Notes: generated by a model not told the origin, from the letters alone. Shown: positions 23,817 to 33,849, counted from the first letter of the stretch. The stretch: DNA of 60,962 bases from an uncultured SAR116 cluster alpha proteobacterium (GCA_902623185.1 CACNSW010000007.1:1-60962); one strand, 5' to 3'. A program made the numbers and translations.

Positions 23817-24707
23817 ATGTCGTTGAAAAGGGCTATAAAAGCACATGGTTTCAAGGACTTTATGAGAATGGGCCTTGCCGTAGCCACATCAAAAAAGATA
23901 AATCCACCATCCAACCCAAAGAATGAGGATTTGCGACGCACAAAAGTTGCAGAAGCTGCAGTCATTGGCCAAGACTTGGCGCAAGAATTTGAGATTTTTT
24001 GTGAGTTAGGGAAGATAGTCAGTGGTGCAAGCCAATGCATGGTAAATATCCTTGATGGAAAAAATCAATTCACAATTGGTGGAATTGGTCTTCCAGTGGA
24101 CCCAATGCTGGCGATCCCACAAAAAATGACTATGTGCCAGTTCGCCCTATCATCTCCAGAACCTTTTATAATTAGCGATTTGTTGGCAGATGAACGGTTT
24201 GCAAACTCGATTATAACTAAGCCACCAATTAACGGTGCGGCGTACGCAGGATTCCCGCTTAACACTCCTGACGGCGTTGTTCTAGGCACATTCTGTGTTT
24301 TCCATGCTGAGGCGACAGAGTTAACCAGTGAACAAACCCGCTTAATGGGTCAAATTGCAAAAGCAATCACTGACCATATTTTATACCGTATTCAAGGAGC
24401 AAATTTTACAGCCTCGCGTGTGAGTGCAATGCTGAACCAATTTAGATTAATTGTTCCAGATGGAACTATTGAAGAACTCATTTTCTTTTTGGATTTTTGT
24501 GCTTTTGGCACAACCACACCAGAAAATTTAATTGCTCTTCAACGAGATGGAATTATCAGTAAAGTGAAGGATCGTTGGATGCTCTCTCAGAATGGTAGTG
24601 ATCTAAAGGCGAAACTGGGACTTACAAATGCTGGGTATCGCGGTCATCAATCAAGTTCAACAGCACAAAGCAATCAGTTAGATGATCTGCTCAGCAAAAT
24701 GGAGTAG
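23817..24707 (+). CDS. GAF-domain sensory protein
   Basis: The 296-residue protein has a GAF-like domain at about 50-190: EFEIFCELGKIVSGASQCMV, FTIGGIGLPVDPMLAIPQKM, MCQFALSSPEPFIISDLLAD, and INGAAYAGFPLNTPDGVVLG. The Met-Cys and Phe-Ala positions in the lid helix occur in redox- or ligand-sensing GAF domains. The C-terminal 100 residues include a possible helix-turn-helix (TPENLIALQRDGIISKVKDR). It ends 6 bp before the next gene, so the two form an operon. Signal and target are unknown. Confidence 0.65.
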   Translation: MSLKRAIKAHGFKDFMRMGLAVATSKKINPPSNPKNEDLRRTKVAEAAVIGQDLAQEFEIFCELGKIVSGASQCMVNILDGKNQFTIGGIGLPVDPMLAIPQKMTMCQFALSSPEPFIISDLLADERFANSIITKPPINGAAYAGFPLNTPDGVVLGTFCVFHAEATELTSEQTRLMGQIAKAITDHILYRIQGANFTASRVSAMLNQFRLIVPDGTIEELIFFLDFCAFGTTTPENLIALQRDGIISKVKDRWMLSQNGSDLKAKLGLTNAGYRGHQSSSTAQSNQLDDLLSKME

Positions 24708-24713
24708 TTGGTA

Positions 24714-25043
24714 ATGTTTTCTACCCAACTCCAATTGAAATTCACATCTATCTCCGAAGCAAAAATTGCAGCTCAAAGCCTTTGCGAGTTACTCAAGAGC
24801 CGCATAACAACATGCAATCTTCAGGGATTACAGGTGACCGTTGGAAAGGGTGGAGACTTAGCGATTAGCGTCAGATTTGATGAGATAGAGTCGATGGTTA
24901 AATTTGAAGAGGATTTGCCATCGATTCTTGAAGACATCAAAAATGCATTTGTATTCAAGTCATCGCGGTTCTCTGGAGTCTGCGTCTTGTCATTTGAAAG
25001 AGAAGCAATGTCTGCGTCAATGAATATCGTAAATGATGTCTAA
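24714..25043 (+). CDS. Hypothetical protein in operon with GAF protein
   Basis: The 109-residue product (ATG at 24714; an in-frame TTG at 24708 is less likely) has strand-helix alternation (LQGLQVTVGKGGDLAISVRF, MVKFEEDLPSILEDIKNAF) and two Cys, one in SLCELLK and one in GVCVLSF. It has no signal peptide. The tight spacing after the GAF gene suggests a functional pair. I do not recognise the family. Confidence 0.6.
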   Translation: MFSTQLQLKFTSISEAKIAAQSLCELLKSRITTCNLQGLQVTVGKGGDLAISVRFDEIESMVKFEEDLPSILEDIKNAFVFKSSRFSGVCVLSFEREAMSASMNIVNDV

Positions 25044-25908
25044 ATCGTTTTTACTTCCAGTCAATGCTGCAAAAAACAAATATATTTGCGTTTCAACTAG
25101 AAAGACTTTGGGTTAGTAATCGTGTGTTAATGGAAAATCCGGTTCAAGCATTGACAAGGTTCGTTCTGCAAATATCGGACACAACTAAAAAATCCTCATA
25201 GAAAAACGTTCACATAGAATGATGTGCCTATTGGATCCTCTATCACAGATTAATAAGGCCTATATCTGGAAAGCGCCATAGGGCTAATAAATTTGTGTAC
25301 CTAAAGTATCGCAGATGGCATCAAGGAATAAAATATTTATTTTAATCTTGCAGCAGCTTCCATGCCCAAACAGGCTGGTAGATGTGTGTCTGATAAATTT
25401 TCCACAATTGTTCAAAGTTGATGTATTTGGCTTCCACGAGATGGCACATAATCTATCTTCCAAGCCTGCTCGTATTAAAGTTCAGTTGTCTTATTAAATA
25501 GAGGCCTAGGCTTAAAATAAAAACCATTTTTGGTTGAAAAATATTCAAGTGAAAAATCTCGCACCCAAACAGAGGAAAAAATTTATGTTGACAGCAATAG
25601 TCCTATGGGGGCTGTTTTCTTTATCAGGGTAAATTCAATTTTAGCCGACAGAGTAGCTGCCTACTAATTCTTTATTAAGTTCACGCATCCGTCCTGCGCC
25701 ATCTTCAAGAGACAAAGGATACATACTTTGCCTAACACCTGTCAGTGATCCTGTAATCGGCATAAAAAATACCGTTTACGAAACGCCCACATCAACCTGA
25801 TTTAAACCGCATATAAAAAGGGAATAAGGTAACCAAATTCGCTGTTTGGAAATTAGGGCATCTAAAAGGGTTAGAAAAATCATAAATTTTTAACTTGATA
25901 GTTTCTAT
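25044..25908. other. Gene-poor stretch with R2 relic
   Basis: 25725-25770 (CTAACACCTGTCAGTGATCC, TGTAATCGGCATAAA) is an R2 relic like 14640-14670. A start-like MLTAIVLWGLFSLSG at 25585-25632 ends at once in a TAA and may be the signal-peptide stub of a lost gene. A 60-codon frame at 25315 shows no family features. Otherwise nothing is supported. Confidence 0.4.
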
Positions 25909-26199
25909 TCAGGTAGGCCGGAAAAGGTTGAACGTTCGTTCTCCCTCTAAAAAACGGATCCTGTTGTTGCCTCGCAACTCTTCCATCTCAGTTCTCATTA
26001 TTTGCATAATCTTGTCAGCCTCCTGTTTAGAGGAAAAGCGGGAAACTACAAAGCAAGAATTTTCTGATGTTTTAAATATTTCACCACTTAATTGGCCGGC
26101 CTCAATGTTACGAGGAAGAAGGACGTTCTCCACAAAGGCCATCAACATTTTAAATTGCATATCCGAAGTTGATGTTACTTCAGCAATCCGAACATACAT
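25909..26199 (-). CDS. Small ABM-like alpha/beta protein
   Basis: The 96-residue protein reads MYVRIAEVTS, LLPRNIEAGQLSGEIFKTS, CFVVSRFSSKQEADKIMQIM, RIRFLEGERTFNLFRPT, the strand-helix-strand order of dimeric alpha/beta barrels. A decayed leader repeat lies directly upstream on the same strand (26240-26460), placing this gene in the same leader-plus-gene arrangement as the SOUL gene. No catalytic residues can be named. Confidence 0.5.
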   Translation of the reverse strand: MYVRIAEVTSTSDMQFKMLMAFVENVLLPRNIEAGQLSGEIFKTSENSCFVVSRFSSKQEADKIMQIMRTEMEELRGNNRIRFLEGERTFNLFRPT

Positions 26200-27059
26200 T
26201 TTGGCTACCTAAATTTAACGTTGAAAATAATATATGAGAAAATTAATTCGAAGTTTAATTTTAACAGAAGAAGTAGTGCTGCTGAAAGATAGTTGTGTAA
26301 CATTTACATGAATAAATTTCGCTGTTGATAAAGGAAAGCGGTAGATTTATCCGCCTACCTGTAGATGTTAAAAGGCACTTACTTGAGTATAGGGGTGCAT
26401 ATTAACAATTCATTTCGTCTTCAGTATAGGAAAAGTTTGCAAATCTTTGATTTTTGAGATTCAGTTTATTAAGAACTTGTTTTTATAAAGCAGCCGTGAC
26501 TTTCATACTCGTGAATAAAACTAAACCGCCTGATTTAGACTGCACTCTGGATCGCGATAAGACTATTAACTATCATCACTAGCCTGCTAACATGCTTCAG
26601 CTTCTGGACACAAGTACTCTTGCATATGGGTAGTTTAATTAACAAGGTATCGCCGAATTTATTTCGTCCAGTTATCAATTGAAATGGATTGTGACGAGTT
26701 CAGGATCCACTCTATTTGGGAGACAATTAGCATATATACGATTATTTTCATGGAAACTAATTTGGTTTTAAGTATCCAATCTAGAACAATTACACAAGCA
26801 CCAGTCGAAAACTGCAAAATACTCAGTGCTTATATTTTTGGCGCCCATTGTTGTCAAAAGTGCAAATACCAACTGTAATGTCAAAAAAAATACCCCTCGG
26901 TCTGGTTGAGACTTGCTACCATTCAACTTGCTACAAATCTGAAAGTCTCGAAAAGCCGTTTTGGGTTATTAATCAACCCTAACTAGAGAAATCCTCAAGA
27001 CCTTCGGGGAATTTAAAGACTTTTGTTGCACTTATCCAAACATTCGTGGGTTTTTGTAA
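26200..27059 (-). repeat. Decayed leader repeat; remainder non-coding
   Basis: 26264-26289 (ACAGAAGAAGTAGTGCTGCT) is the stem element of leader C. TCAGTATAGGAAAAGTTTGC at about 26430-26450 is the conserved block, and 26569-26640 (AACTATCATCACTAG, CTTGCATATGGGTAG) is the hairpin side. 26641-27059 has no supported gene; a 64-codon frame there is probably chance. Confidence 0.5.
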
Positions 27060-27440
27060 TTAAAGAAAAGAACACGCCACTGACATGCCGCTTGTGACAA
27101 AGTTAGGCGCAATGCCGACTTCTGGCTTCATCTCAAACAAGATTAAAGGTGGGGTGATGCAAACCAGCTTTATGATGGTCAAAGGAACTTGGCTAGTTTT
27201 TCCTGCCAGAATTATAAGATTCTCCGCATAAACAGATGGGAATCGCTTTACTACAATTATCAGAAATTTCCTTGCAAAGTCCCGAAATTCTTCCGTGCCA
27301 AATATTCTATGTAAACCACCAGCATAAACCAACCCCCGTTCCAATATCTCTTCACTTCTAAAAATTGCAAATAAAGGGTCCAGGGAATTAGTCACCAAGT
27401 TTATTCTAACTGCCAAAACTGATGAAATTGATTGCGCCAT
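27060..27440 (-). CDS. Hypothetical protein, unsupported family
   Basis: A 126-codon frame starts MAQSISSVLAVRINLV and contains ERGLVYAGGLHRIFG and a hydrophobic LTIIKLVCITPPLILFEM. It uses normal codons for this region but has no recognised domain, no clear signal peptide and no strong ribosome binding site. It may be a real small gene or a long chance frame. Confidence 0.35.
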   Translation of the reverse strand: MAQSISSVLAVRINLVTNSLDPLFAIFRSEEILERGLVYAGGLHRIFGTEEFRDFARKFLIIVVKRFPSVYAENLIILAGKTSQVPLTIIKLVCITPPLILFEMKPEVGIAPNFVTSGMSVACSFL

Positions 27441-27580
27441 TATTTGGTTTTCAAGCGTTAACTTTGTCGATTTTTTTCTAACTGGGCTTTAACTCTGTTT
27501 GTGACGTCATAAGATCAGCACCAAGAGGTGTTTCTATCTCTTTTTTTGAGAGATTTGATTAGCCGCTATATTTATATTTT

Positions 27581-27905
27581 CTATTTTGGAAACTGAAGTC
27601 TGTTTTTTTCTTTGTCTATAGACACCTCGTAAACGTCGTTTCCCATTTTAATTACTTCCGGATCGCTACAATCATATTTCTTGATCATCTCAAGATATCT
27701 TTCTTAAAGAATATTACAATCTGTAATACCGCCCCATAATCCTCTAAAACAGGTGGGCTCACATTTTATCATAACCCATGCTCCAACAAGTCTTGTCAGG
27801 CATTATCAATAATATGATACACAGACGATGAACCAGAAACATTACCCAAGCTATAAGATTTACTTGCCTCTGCGGTTATGGGAGATACGCTGACAATACG
27901 CAGAA
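27581..27905 (-). pseudogene. Decayed gene for a small secreted protein
   Basis: Minus-strand translation gives protein-like pieces in two frames: SVSPITAEASKSYSLGNVSG and VYHIIDNA, then after a frame change CLTRLVGAWVMIKCEPTCF, RGLWGGITDCNIL, a TAA, and RYLEMIKKYDCSDPEVIKMG ending at 27581. Four to five Cys and the GAWVMIK strand recall small periplasmic proteins. A decayed leader repeat lies upstream (28195-28400), so this looks like another dead cassette gene. Confidence 0.5.
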
Positions 27906-28194
27906 TGTAACCTAAATACTTGCTTTAAAAAGGTTGACCTAAGTTCAGGGAGCATTTCTGCTATAGAAGTGAGAAGAGTGAACACCGGTGGCGAAACATG
28001 CTAAATCAATATTTTCTTGCTATACTTGCTCAGAAATAAAACTGACCATTCTTGCTTTGGACTGATGTAAATTTTCTAGTAACGCAAAAAATGACATTTT
28101 TTTGTCCATGCAACAACGGAAATAAATCCCCTCACAAAATTACTAAACTAAATTAAATTGCCACACTCATTTGATTGCGTTGCTCTATCTAGGA

Positions 28195-28548
28195 ACAAGT
28201 AAACACATGATGTGATAAGTAGAATTGCGCTGGTGGAAAGATAGGTTTTCCTAAATATACACTAATCAAATGCTGGAATTCAGGCTATCAGTAGGTCCCC
28301 GCTTGACTTGGATACTTGTCAACACGATTAAACGGTGGATGCTACAGGCAGCTTAAACCACCTCATAGTTACACGCATGGTTATCAGTTCGGAAAAAAAG
28401 GGCGGTAGTGAGCAAATAACTTCTTCTTAACAACTCTCCGAACCAAATTACTTTACTGCCCTTACAATCCTAATGTACCCCTCCAATGCAGGACCATTGG
28501 GAATATCTAATCATATGTTTTTTTTGAAAATTGCACAGCGGTTATATT
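28195..28548 (-). repeat. Decayed leader repeat, reverse orientation
   Basis: AACACATGATGTGATAAGTA and TTGCGCTGGTGGAAAGATAG at 28202-28244 match the reverse complement of the end of leader copy A (5937-5980). Further out, GTTACACGCATGG near 28368-28380 recalls the conserved block. The rest of the stretch up to the GNAT gene is non-coding. Confidence 0.5.
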
Positions 28549-28998
28549 CTATCTACTGTATTCTATAAAAGAAGTTTCATGGGCTATTTTGTCATACAAA
28601 GCTCTGGCCTGTTTGTTTGTTTTTTCGGTTAACCAATATACACTTGGGCTGCCGCGCTCATCTGCTTTAGCATACACAGCTTCAATTAGAGATCGACCAA
28701 TACCACGACCTCGTGCGGTTTCTGCCACAAACAAATCTTGCAAATAACAATCTTCCTCAATATTCCAATTGTCAGGATGGAAGATAAAATGAACCAATCC
28801 AATCATTTCTTTGCTTTTGCAAGCCACAATTGCGTTTTGGGCTGTATTGTCTTTTGAGACTAAGCGCCCGAACGTCGTTTCATAAACTAGTTCGTTAACT
28901 GTTGAGTTATAAAATGCTAAGTAGACGCCCCACAATTCTCTCCACTTATCAAAGTCATCCTCATTTAGTTCTCGTAGTTCAAATACGGATACATCCAT
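28549..28998 (-). CDS. GNAT-family N-acetyltransferase
   Basis: The 149-residue protein is a complete GNAT domain. It has FELRELNEDDFDKWRELWG at the start, AIVACKSKEMIGLVHFIF, the motif-A acetyl-CoA loop LFVAETARGRGIGRSLIEAV (R-G-x-G-I-G), and VYWLTEKTNKQARALYDKIA at the end. It transfers an acetyl group from acetyl-CoA to an amine; the substrate is unknown. It is a single gene with a normal ATG start. Confidence 0.85.
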   Translation of the reverse strand: MDVSVFELRELNEDDFDKWRELWGVYLAFYNSTVNELVYETTFGRLVSKDNTAQNAIVACKSKEMIGLVHFIFHPDNWNIEEDCYLQDLFVAETARGRGIGRSLIEAVYAKADERGSPSVYWLTEKTNKQARALYDKIAHETSFIEYSR

Positions 28999-29111
28999 GG
29001 CCCTAAACTTTCTGACGGCGTCTCTATTAATCTAACAATATGGCGAATCAAAACATAAAAGTTAACGTGTGTTATCACATCACTTGATAAAGGAAAATTT
29101 GCAGATGGAAT

Positions 29112-29828
29112 TTATTGTTCTTTGAACAAACTGATATCGCACTCTAAATCGGAAATCATATTATCTTTGTATTGAGAAAAAATTCTTCTTTTAAGCGGGT
29201 AATCTAGAAAAACGTCTACTTTGTTGAATGAACCAAAAAATAAAAAAGAAGGTGAAAATGAAAAATTTTTTTTATTTTTAGAAAAAACTGGAAAAAGGAT
29301 TGGGCCTGTCTCAACTTGCCATATCGTCCTTTTTGCATTCATGTTTAAGTGCCTAATTGGAAATTCAATTGCGAATTGATATTGACCTCTGTTCAAAGAC
29401 AAATGACCATTTAAACTGAAGCCAGTGGAACATTTTTCAATCGCGTTGACATCGTCTATTAATCTTCCATCCTTATATCTAACATCAACGTTTATGTTCT
29501 CCCTAAAAAGATTACCCTCAGTGTCCAGTATTTCCTGGCGAGATATGTTTTTTCCATGTAGTTCAGAAATGTCATGGCATAGGTCTGTTCTTAATATCTT
29601 TTGATAATTATTCGAAGCGACTAATTGAAAAAGATACGGAGGATTCTTGATCAAGTCCTTTTTAGCGTAAACGTTTCCTGCTAAAACACTTTCGGTAAGT
29701 GTAAAGATATCAGGCTCTCTACCTTTGCAACAGACACTCAATATACTCGCCAATTTGAAAATGCCAGTGGAGTCTCCCAACCAAGAAACGTTAGACTTAT
29801 TAAAATCTACGATTTGAAGTTCTGCCAC
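29112..29828 (-). CDS. Hypothetical protein, 238 aa
   Basis: The frame begins at a GTG (MAELQIVDFNKSNVSWLGDS). The product has no signal peptide or membrane helix and alternates basic and aromatic strands (IWQVETGPILFPVF, FSFSPSFLFFGSFNKVDVFL), ending with DLECDISLFKEQ. Cys pairs occur in SVCCKG and a single one in TDLCHD. I recognise no family. Length and composition make a real gene likely. Confidence 0.55.
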   Translation of the reverse strand: MAELQIVDFNKSNVSWLGDSTGIFKLASILSVCCKGREPDIFTLTESVLAGNVYAKKDLIKNPPYLFQLVASNNYQKILRTDLCHDISELHGKNISRQEILDTEGNLFRENINVDVRYKDGRLIDDVNAIEKCSTGFSLNGHLSLNRGQYQFAIEFPIRHLNMNAKRTIWQVETGPILFPVFSKNKKNFSFSPSFLFFGSFNKVDVFLDYPLKRRIFSQYKDNMISDLECDISLFKEQ

Positions 29829-30067
29829 CTATGCCACTCTTTCATCAAAAATACCAATACTAATGTGACTCACCATAAGAAAGTTAGACAAAGGTGAGAT
29901 TCTGTAATTGCTCGTTGCGTTTTAAATTCAAATTAAGAATACCCTTGCGTACAGGTGCTCACGATGTTTCAACCTTTGATAGAGGCTCCTTGCAACTCTT
30001 ACGTTGGAGGATTTACGGTTGTCACTTGAGTTTTTTTAAAAAAATGAATCCAGAAAGCTGGTAAATA

Positions 30068-30289
30068 TTACTCCGATTTAACAACAGTATTCCTCGCTAT
30101 ATGGTCTTTTGTGTATGTGTCGAAAATCAATATACAAGACACCGTTAGTAAACACACTGTTACCAACATTAGTAATTTTTTGGATCTTTCCGACAAATTC
30201 GCGTTGTTAGCTTTTGATAGAAAAAATAGGCAAAAACCTATAAAAAAGAGAAATCCTAGCCCACTGAATAAAACCAGCTGAAAATTCAT
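30068..30289 (-). CDS. Small two-helix membrane protein
   Basis: The 73-residue product has two hydrophobic helices (LVLFSGLGFLFFIGFCLFFL and LLMLVTVCLLTVSCILIF) joined by a short basic loop, and a hydrophilic C-terminus (DTYTKDHIARNTVVKSE). It could be an inner-membrane subunit or toxin-like peptide. It follows a broken membrane-protein gene on the same strand. Confidence 0.5.
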   Translation of the reverse strand: MNFQLVLFSGLGFLFFIGFCLFFLSKANNANLSERSKKLLMLVTVCLLTVSCILIFDTYTKDHIARNTVVKSE

Positions 30290-30341
30290 ATCTGGAACTC
30301 ACCCACTTGCATTTGAGAAGTGTAACTTGAAGTCATAAAAT

Positions 30342-30707
30342 TCATATCAGTGCTATAAACGTTATCAGACTACATATAGACGAACATAGAATGGCATAAT
30401 TGCGGGCTTCGTCATTCTTATATCTCTCTATGAAGACCCACTTGAAGAAATAAAAAAGAAACAAACCAAAGACTGCTGAATAAATCATTGGTGAAATCAT
30501 TTTTCCACTATTTCTGCTAGGATAACACTTTGGAGCTACATTTCGTTCGGATTCTACCGGGTCTTAAAAATTTGCATACAAAATAAAAATAATTAAAAGA
30601 TAAACGGCTCCATAATACCAGTATTTGTGGCGATGGAAGGACATGGCGATCTTTGGTTCATCCAAATTTTTATCTTCTAAGGGCTTATGCTCATTTCTAA
30701 CTGCCAT
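30342..30707 (-). pseudogene. Membrane-protein gene split by an in-frame TAA
   Basis: From the ATG at 30707 (AAGGA eight bases upstream), 47 codons encode MAVRNEHKPLEDKNLDEPKI, then a helix (YWYYGAVYLLIIFILYANF) and a TAA. The same frame continues past the stop with DPVESERNVAPKCYPSRN, then a second helix (MIYSAVFGLFLFYFFKWVF) and a third (AILCSSICSLITFIALI), closing at a TGA at 30342. It is either a recently interrupted three-helix protein or two short ORFs. Confidence 0.5.
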
Positions 30708-31110
30708 TTGCAAATCCTTTAGCGCGCTGTTTTAAGTAGCTGTATTCCTTTACCTTCAAATGCTTTCCGGTACTGCCGGATGGAGACGCTTCTTGTAACC
30801 AAATGTGCCGCCCTCTAAATGGCTTTATATTCAGACGTTTCAATAATATTTGCCAACGATATTGAACCAGTAAACTCAATTTCTTGGCTAAGAACCGACA
30901 ATTTAATTTTTGGAACTGGCCTGAGATTGGTTTTTTCTGCGATGTCATTATTTTAAGCACTATCTCACTAAAAAGATTTGTTCCAACACCATCCATCACA
31001 TAGACACCCTGTGGATCATATGCGCAATCAAAATTTGCAAAGGCAACAGCATTTACCTGCCTAATTTATGGATGATGCTGTGATGAGAATCCATAGTTTT
31101 AAGTTGCAGT
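30708..31110 (-). pseudogene. Fragments of a decayed gene
   Basis: Minus-strand frames give NAVAFANFDCAYDPQGVYVM, DGVGTNLFSEIVLK, then in the next frame PKIKLSVLSQEIEFTGSISL, ANIIETSEYKAI, a stop, and RAAHLVTRSVSIRQYRKAFE. The pieces are collinear and look like one protein with a frame change and stops. A 100-codon ORF over the same bases keeps only part of it. I recognise no family. Confidence 0.4.
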
Positions 31111-31921
31111 GCCCGAGAAAAACTAGCCCAACAATTTTGATGACAAAACAAATCCAATTGTTGTCGCTACTTCTCATGATAATCTGATGTCCAAGCTCAC
31201 ATCCAATGTCAAAACAATTTGAATTTATTACCACAGCTACCACGATGCCCGTGTTCAAAGAAACCAAATAAAATTTCTATAATTTTTTTCATCCCTATTA
31301 ATGAGTTTGGCGTATGCGGCCCGTTGCATATCAGTACGCACCATTATTTTGCTACAATTCGAATAAATTTTGCCAACATCGATGTCGGTGTCTGTATCCA
31401 GTGGAAAGCTTGGGCCCATTATTCCACTGAAAACAGGTCCCAGCACCCCAATACTAACAACATCAGTAAGGTCCTCCTATTGCGTTTAATGAGACTCGTT
31501 TATAGCGCTGGGTTGCTTTTTAAAATTAATTTTTGTTTTTATTTCTTTACTAGCCAAAACCTCTATTCCAATTACCAGCGTTTGCGCTAATTAAATGCCG
31601 CCTAGATCTATCTCTAAAATTAGTTTTTCTCAGGTGAGTATCTCCTCCACCATTTAAATTTTTTAGTTTGCGACCACCAAAAGGTCAGGTAAACATAAGT
31701 CTCACACATTAGCTCTTTTATCAGGCGCAGTTAAGATATTAGCCAATTACTCACTTTTTTTACTACACTGTTGGTTTTAGGGGATTATGGACCCTCATCA
31801 TAATATACGAAATGTAGCTAATGGCAGTGAATTTCCCTCATACCCTATTAAACAAAATAGAGCGACCGGGGGCATTGTCCGCCTGTCTAAAATCAAAGCA
31901 TAATCTATGACTAATTCACTC
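31111..31921. other. Gene-poor stretch, only weak ORFs
   Basis: Short minus-strand frames (31061-31267, 31255-31446) and a plus-strand 123-codon frame overlap each other, and none has a ribosome binding site or a domain. The stretch probably holds the decayed 5' part of the fragment gene downstream. I call nothing. Confidence 0.35.
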
Positions 31922-32531
31922 CCAGACTAGCGGGTAAATGACCTCGTTGCGTCTTAAAAAGGAAACTGTAAAGGGAGAATTTTAAGTACCCCTTACTCGG
32001 TTCCATCGATGACGTAACCATATGTAGATATTGTATTTTTTAATAAAAACTAGGTTTTTCAAAGTTATCATCAGAGGCAAAGCCAGAGAATCTAATCACT
32101 CCAAAATATTGTTCAGGCCATTCAAAAATGACTACTTTTTGATCAGTTGGTTTTGCAGCAGTCTCAAACGAATAATATTCTGGCAGAAAAAACTGCATTA
32201 CCATTAAACCATCGTTTTTGGAGTGGCCAGCAGTTACGGTTATATCAATCTATCTGGACCAAGTCTCCGGAATGGTTATTTAGACTTCGGTGAAAGCTTT
32301 GTTTTTGCCAGATATGCAATTGAACAAAACTCTGGATCCTTCATTTTCCTTACTATGATTTACCTAAGCTACTGTGCGCTTTTTATAAAATCGTACCTCA
32401 TAAATGCCAGTCTTTTTGACGATGCTGTAGTCAGGTTCGTCATACAACATAGCTGGAACAGACAAAGTGATGCGAAAGATTAAGGCAAAAGTTGAAGGGC
32501 AAAGCCTAAACAGAGAATCCATTTCTACCAT
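31922..32531 (-). pseudogene. Decayed second copy of the SOUL heme-binding gene
   Basis: The whole stretch aligns in the same orientation with 9936-10544: the shared end GACCTCGTTGCGTC, CAGAGGCAAAGCCAGAGAAT, CACTCCAAAATATTGTTCAGG, GATCAGTTGGTTTTG, and the start TACCATAATGCCTACCCAC. Insertions, deletions and stops break the frame in several places, so it is not functional. The leader downstream of it on the plus strand is also a decayed leader repeat, so leader and gene were duplicated together. Confidence 0.8.
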
Positions 32532-32770
32532 AATGCCTACCCACGTTGGTTGCCGAATGAAATTTGTTTGTGAGTCGATTTAGTAGATCAAGTTTGACAT
32601 AATAGGGTTTGCTAGTGGAGAGTGACAATAATCCAGTTACATCCGCCGTTTTGCAGTGTGAGCAGTAAGTTGCCAAAAACTTTACCTCCGCACTTTTCAA
32701 TTGCAAAAGACAGATATTTGTCTACCCAAATTCCTATTCTTTATGAGTATGGAAAAAAGTGCTGTTGAAT
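32532..32770 (-). repeat. Decayed leader repeat of the SOUL pseudogene
   Basis: The order of elements follows leader C: the stem element GTTTGCTAGTGGAGAG at 32607-32622, ATATTTGTCTACCCAAATTCC at about 32713-32734, then TTCTTTATGAGTATGGAAAA in place of TTATCGTTATCAGTATAGGG. The hairpin side is lost. Confidence 0.6.
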
Positions 32771-33063
32771 GTTAGCTAAGTCCCATGAGAATATTAGGTC
32801 GGTTAATGTTTAAGAAAGATTTATGTTTCGCATAACAAACCCAAGCCATCTCAAGGAACCACGTTAGCAATTTCCAGAAGATGCTTCACGTCTCTAAATT
32901 AAAAACAGATCTGTTTGACATATTTTGACTTAATGATGGGCAACTTTTTGTGCTTTGGGTCTAACCAATATAATCAAGAAAACTGGCGATTAGGTTTTGA
33001 ATAGCCCAGACTACCCAAAAAGTATAAAATAGAAAAATTACATCGTAAAAATTGAAATTTTCT
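32771..33063. other. Intergenic, no gene
   Basis: AT-rich stretch between the leader relic and the TPR gene. I see no reading frame or repeat. It should hold the TPR-gene promoter. Confidence 0.35.
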
Positions 33064-33849
33064 ATGCAAAACAATCGTATAAAGAAAAAAATCTACGAGA
33101 AAATAGTAAAAGGCCATTTAGATTCCGCTTTGTCTAAAATTAAGCAGATAGAGAAAAAGGAAGCTTTGGATTGGAACTTGATGTATTGGGCTGGTCTTTG
33201 TCTTTATCTAAAAAAAGACCTGGAACCCGCATGTTGCTATTTCGAGAAATCAATAAAAGCCGGTGAACCAAAAAACCAATGCGTGGCAGCCGTATATAGC
33301 GCCTTAGGCATTGCTCAACAGGAGAAAGGCGAGCTCAATAAAGCTATAATTTCATTGAACAAAAGTATTGATTTGAGGAAAAAGCTAATCGACCCTAACA
33401 CCCAGTCTATAGGCGAGGAAGACCTACAGAGTGCTCATCATAGCCTTGCAACCACGTACAGCTTGCAAGCGGACAAAGAAAAGGACAAAGAACAAGCGAT
33501 TGAACTGGATAGCCTGGCTCTGGACCATTTTTTCCAAGCATTAAAGTTAGAGGGTAACGACTTAGAAGAGACGGCCCAGAAAATTGTGAATAGGATTAGT
33601 CGAAGTCCAGACGGTCACAAGTTGTTTGGAAAAGGTAATGTGGAAACAATAGTACTAAATAAGTTACGCTATGATAGTGGTAGATTTATTCTATTCATGA
33701 GTAATTTTGCAGCCCAATTTTTCAAAATTGGGGAAGTGAACGAGGCTATCAAATGGATGGAAACTGCCATTGGCTATATCGATAAAGATCATGAACACTG
33801 GCTTTCACTCAATCAAGCACTCAAACAAATGAAACAGGAAGATGAATAA
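33064..33849 (+). CDS. TPR-repeat protein
   Basis: About 261 residues from the ATG at 33064 (an in-frame TTG lies at 33052). Tetratricopeptide helices are visible: LDSALSKIKQIEKKEALDWN, PACCYFEKSIKAGEPKNQCV, SALGIAQQEKGELNKAIISL, LDHFFQALKLEGNDLEETAQ, and EVNEAIKWMETAIGYIDKDH. There is no signal peptide. TPR proteins act as scaffolds for protein-protein contact. The start of a 63-codon frame overlaps its stop (ATGAATAA). Confidence 0.7.
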   Translation: MQNNRIKKKIYEKIVKGHLDSALSKIKQIEKKEALDWNLMYWAGLCLYLKKDLEPACCYFEKSIKAGEPKNQCVAAVYSALGIAQQEKGELNKAIISLNKSIDLRKKLIDPNTQSIGEEDLQSAHHSLATTYSLQADKEKDKEQAIELDSLALDHFFQALKLEGNDLEETAQKIVNRISRSPDGHKLFGKGNVETIVLNKLRYDSGRFILFMSNFAAQFFKIGEVNEAIKWMETAIGYIDKDHEHWLSLNQALKQMKQEDE

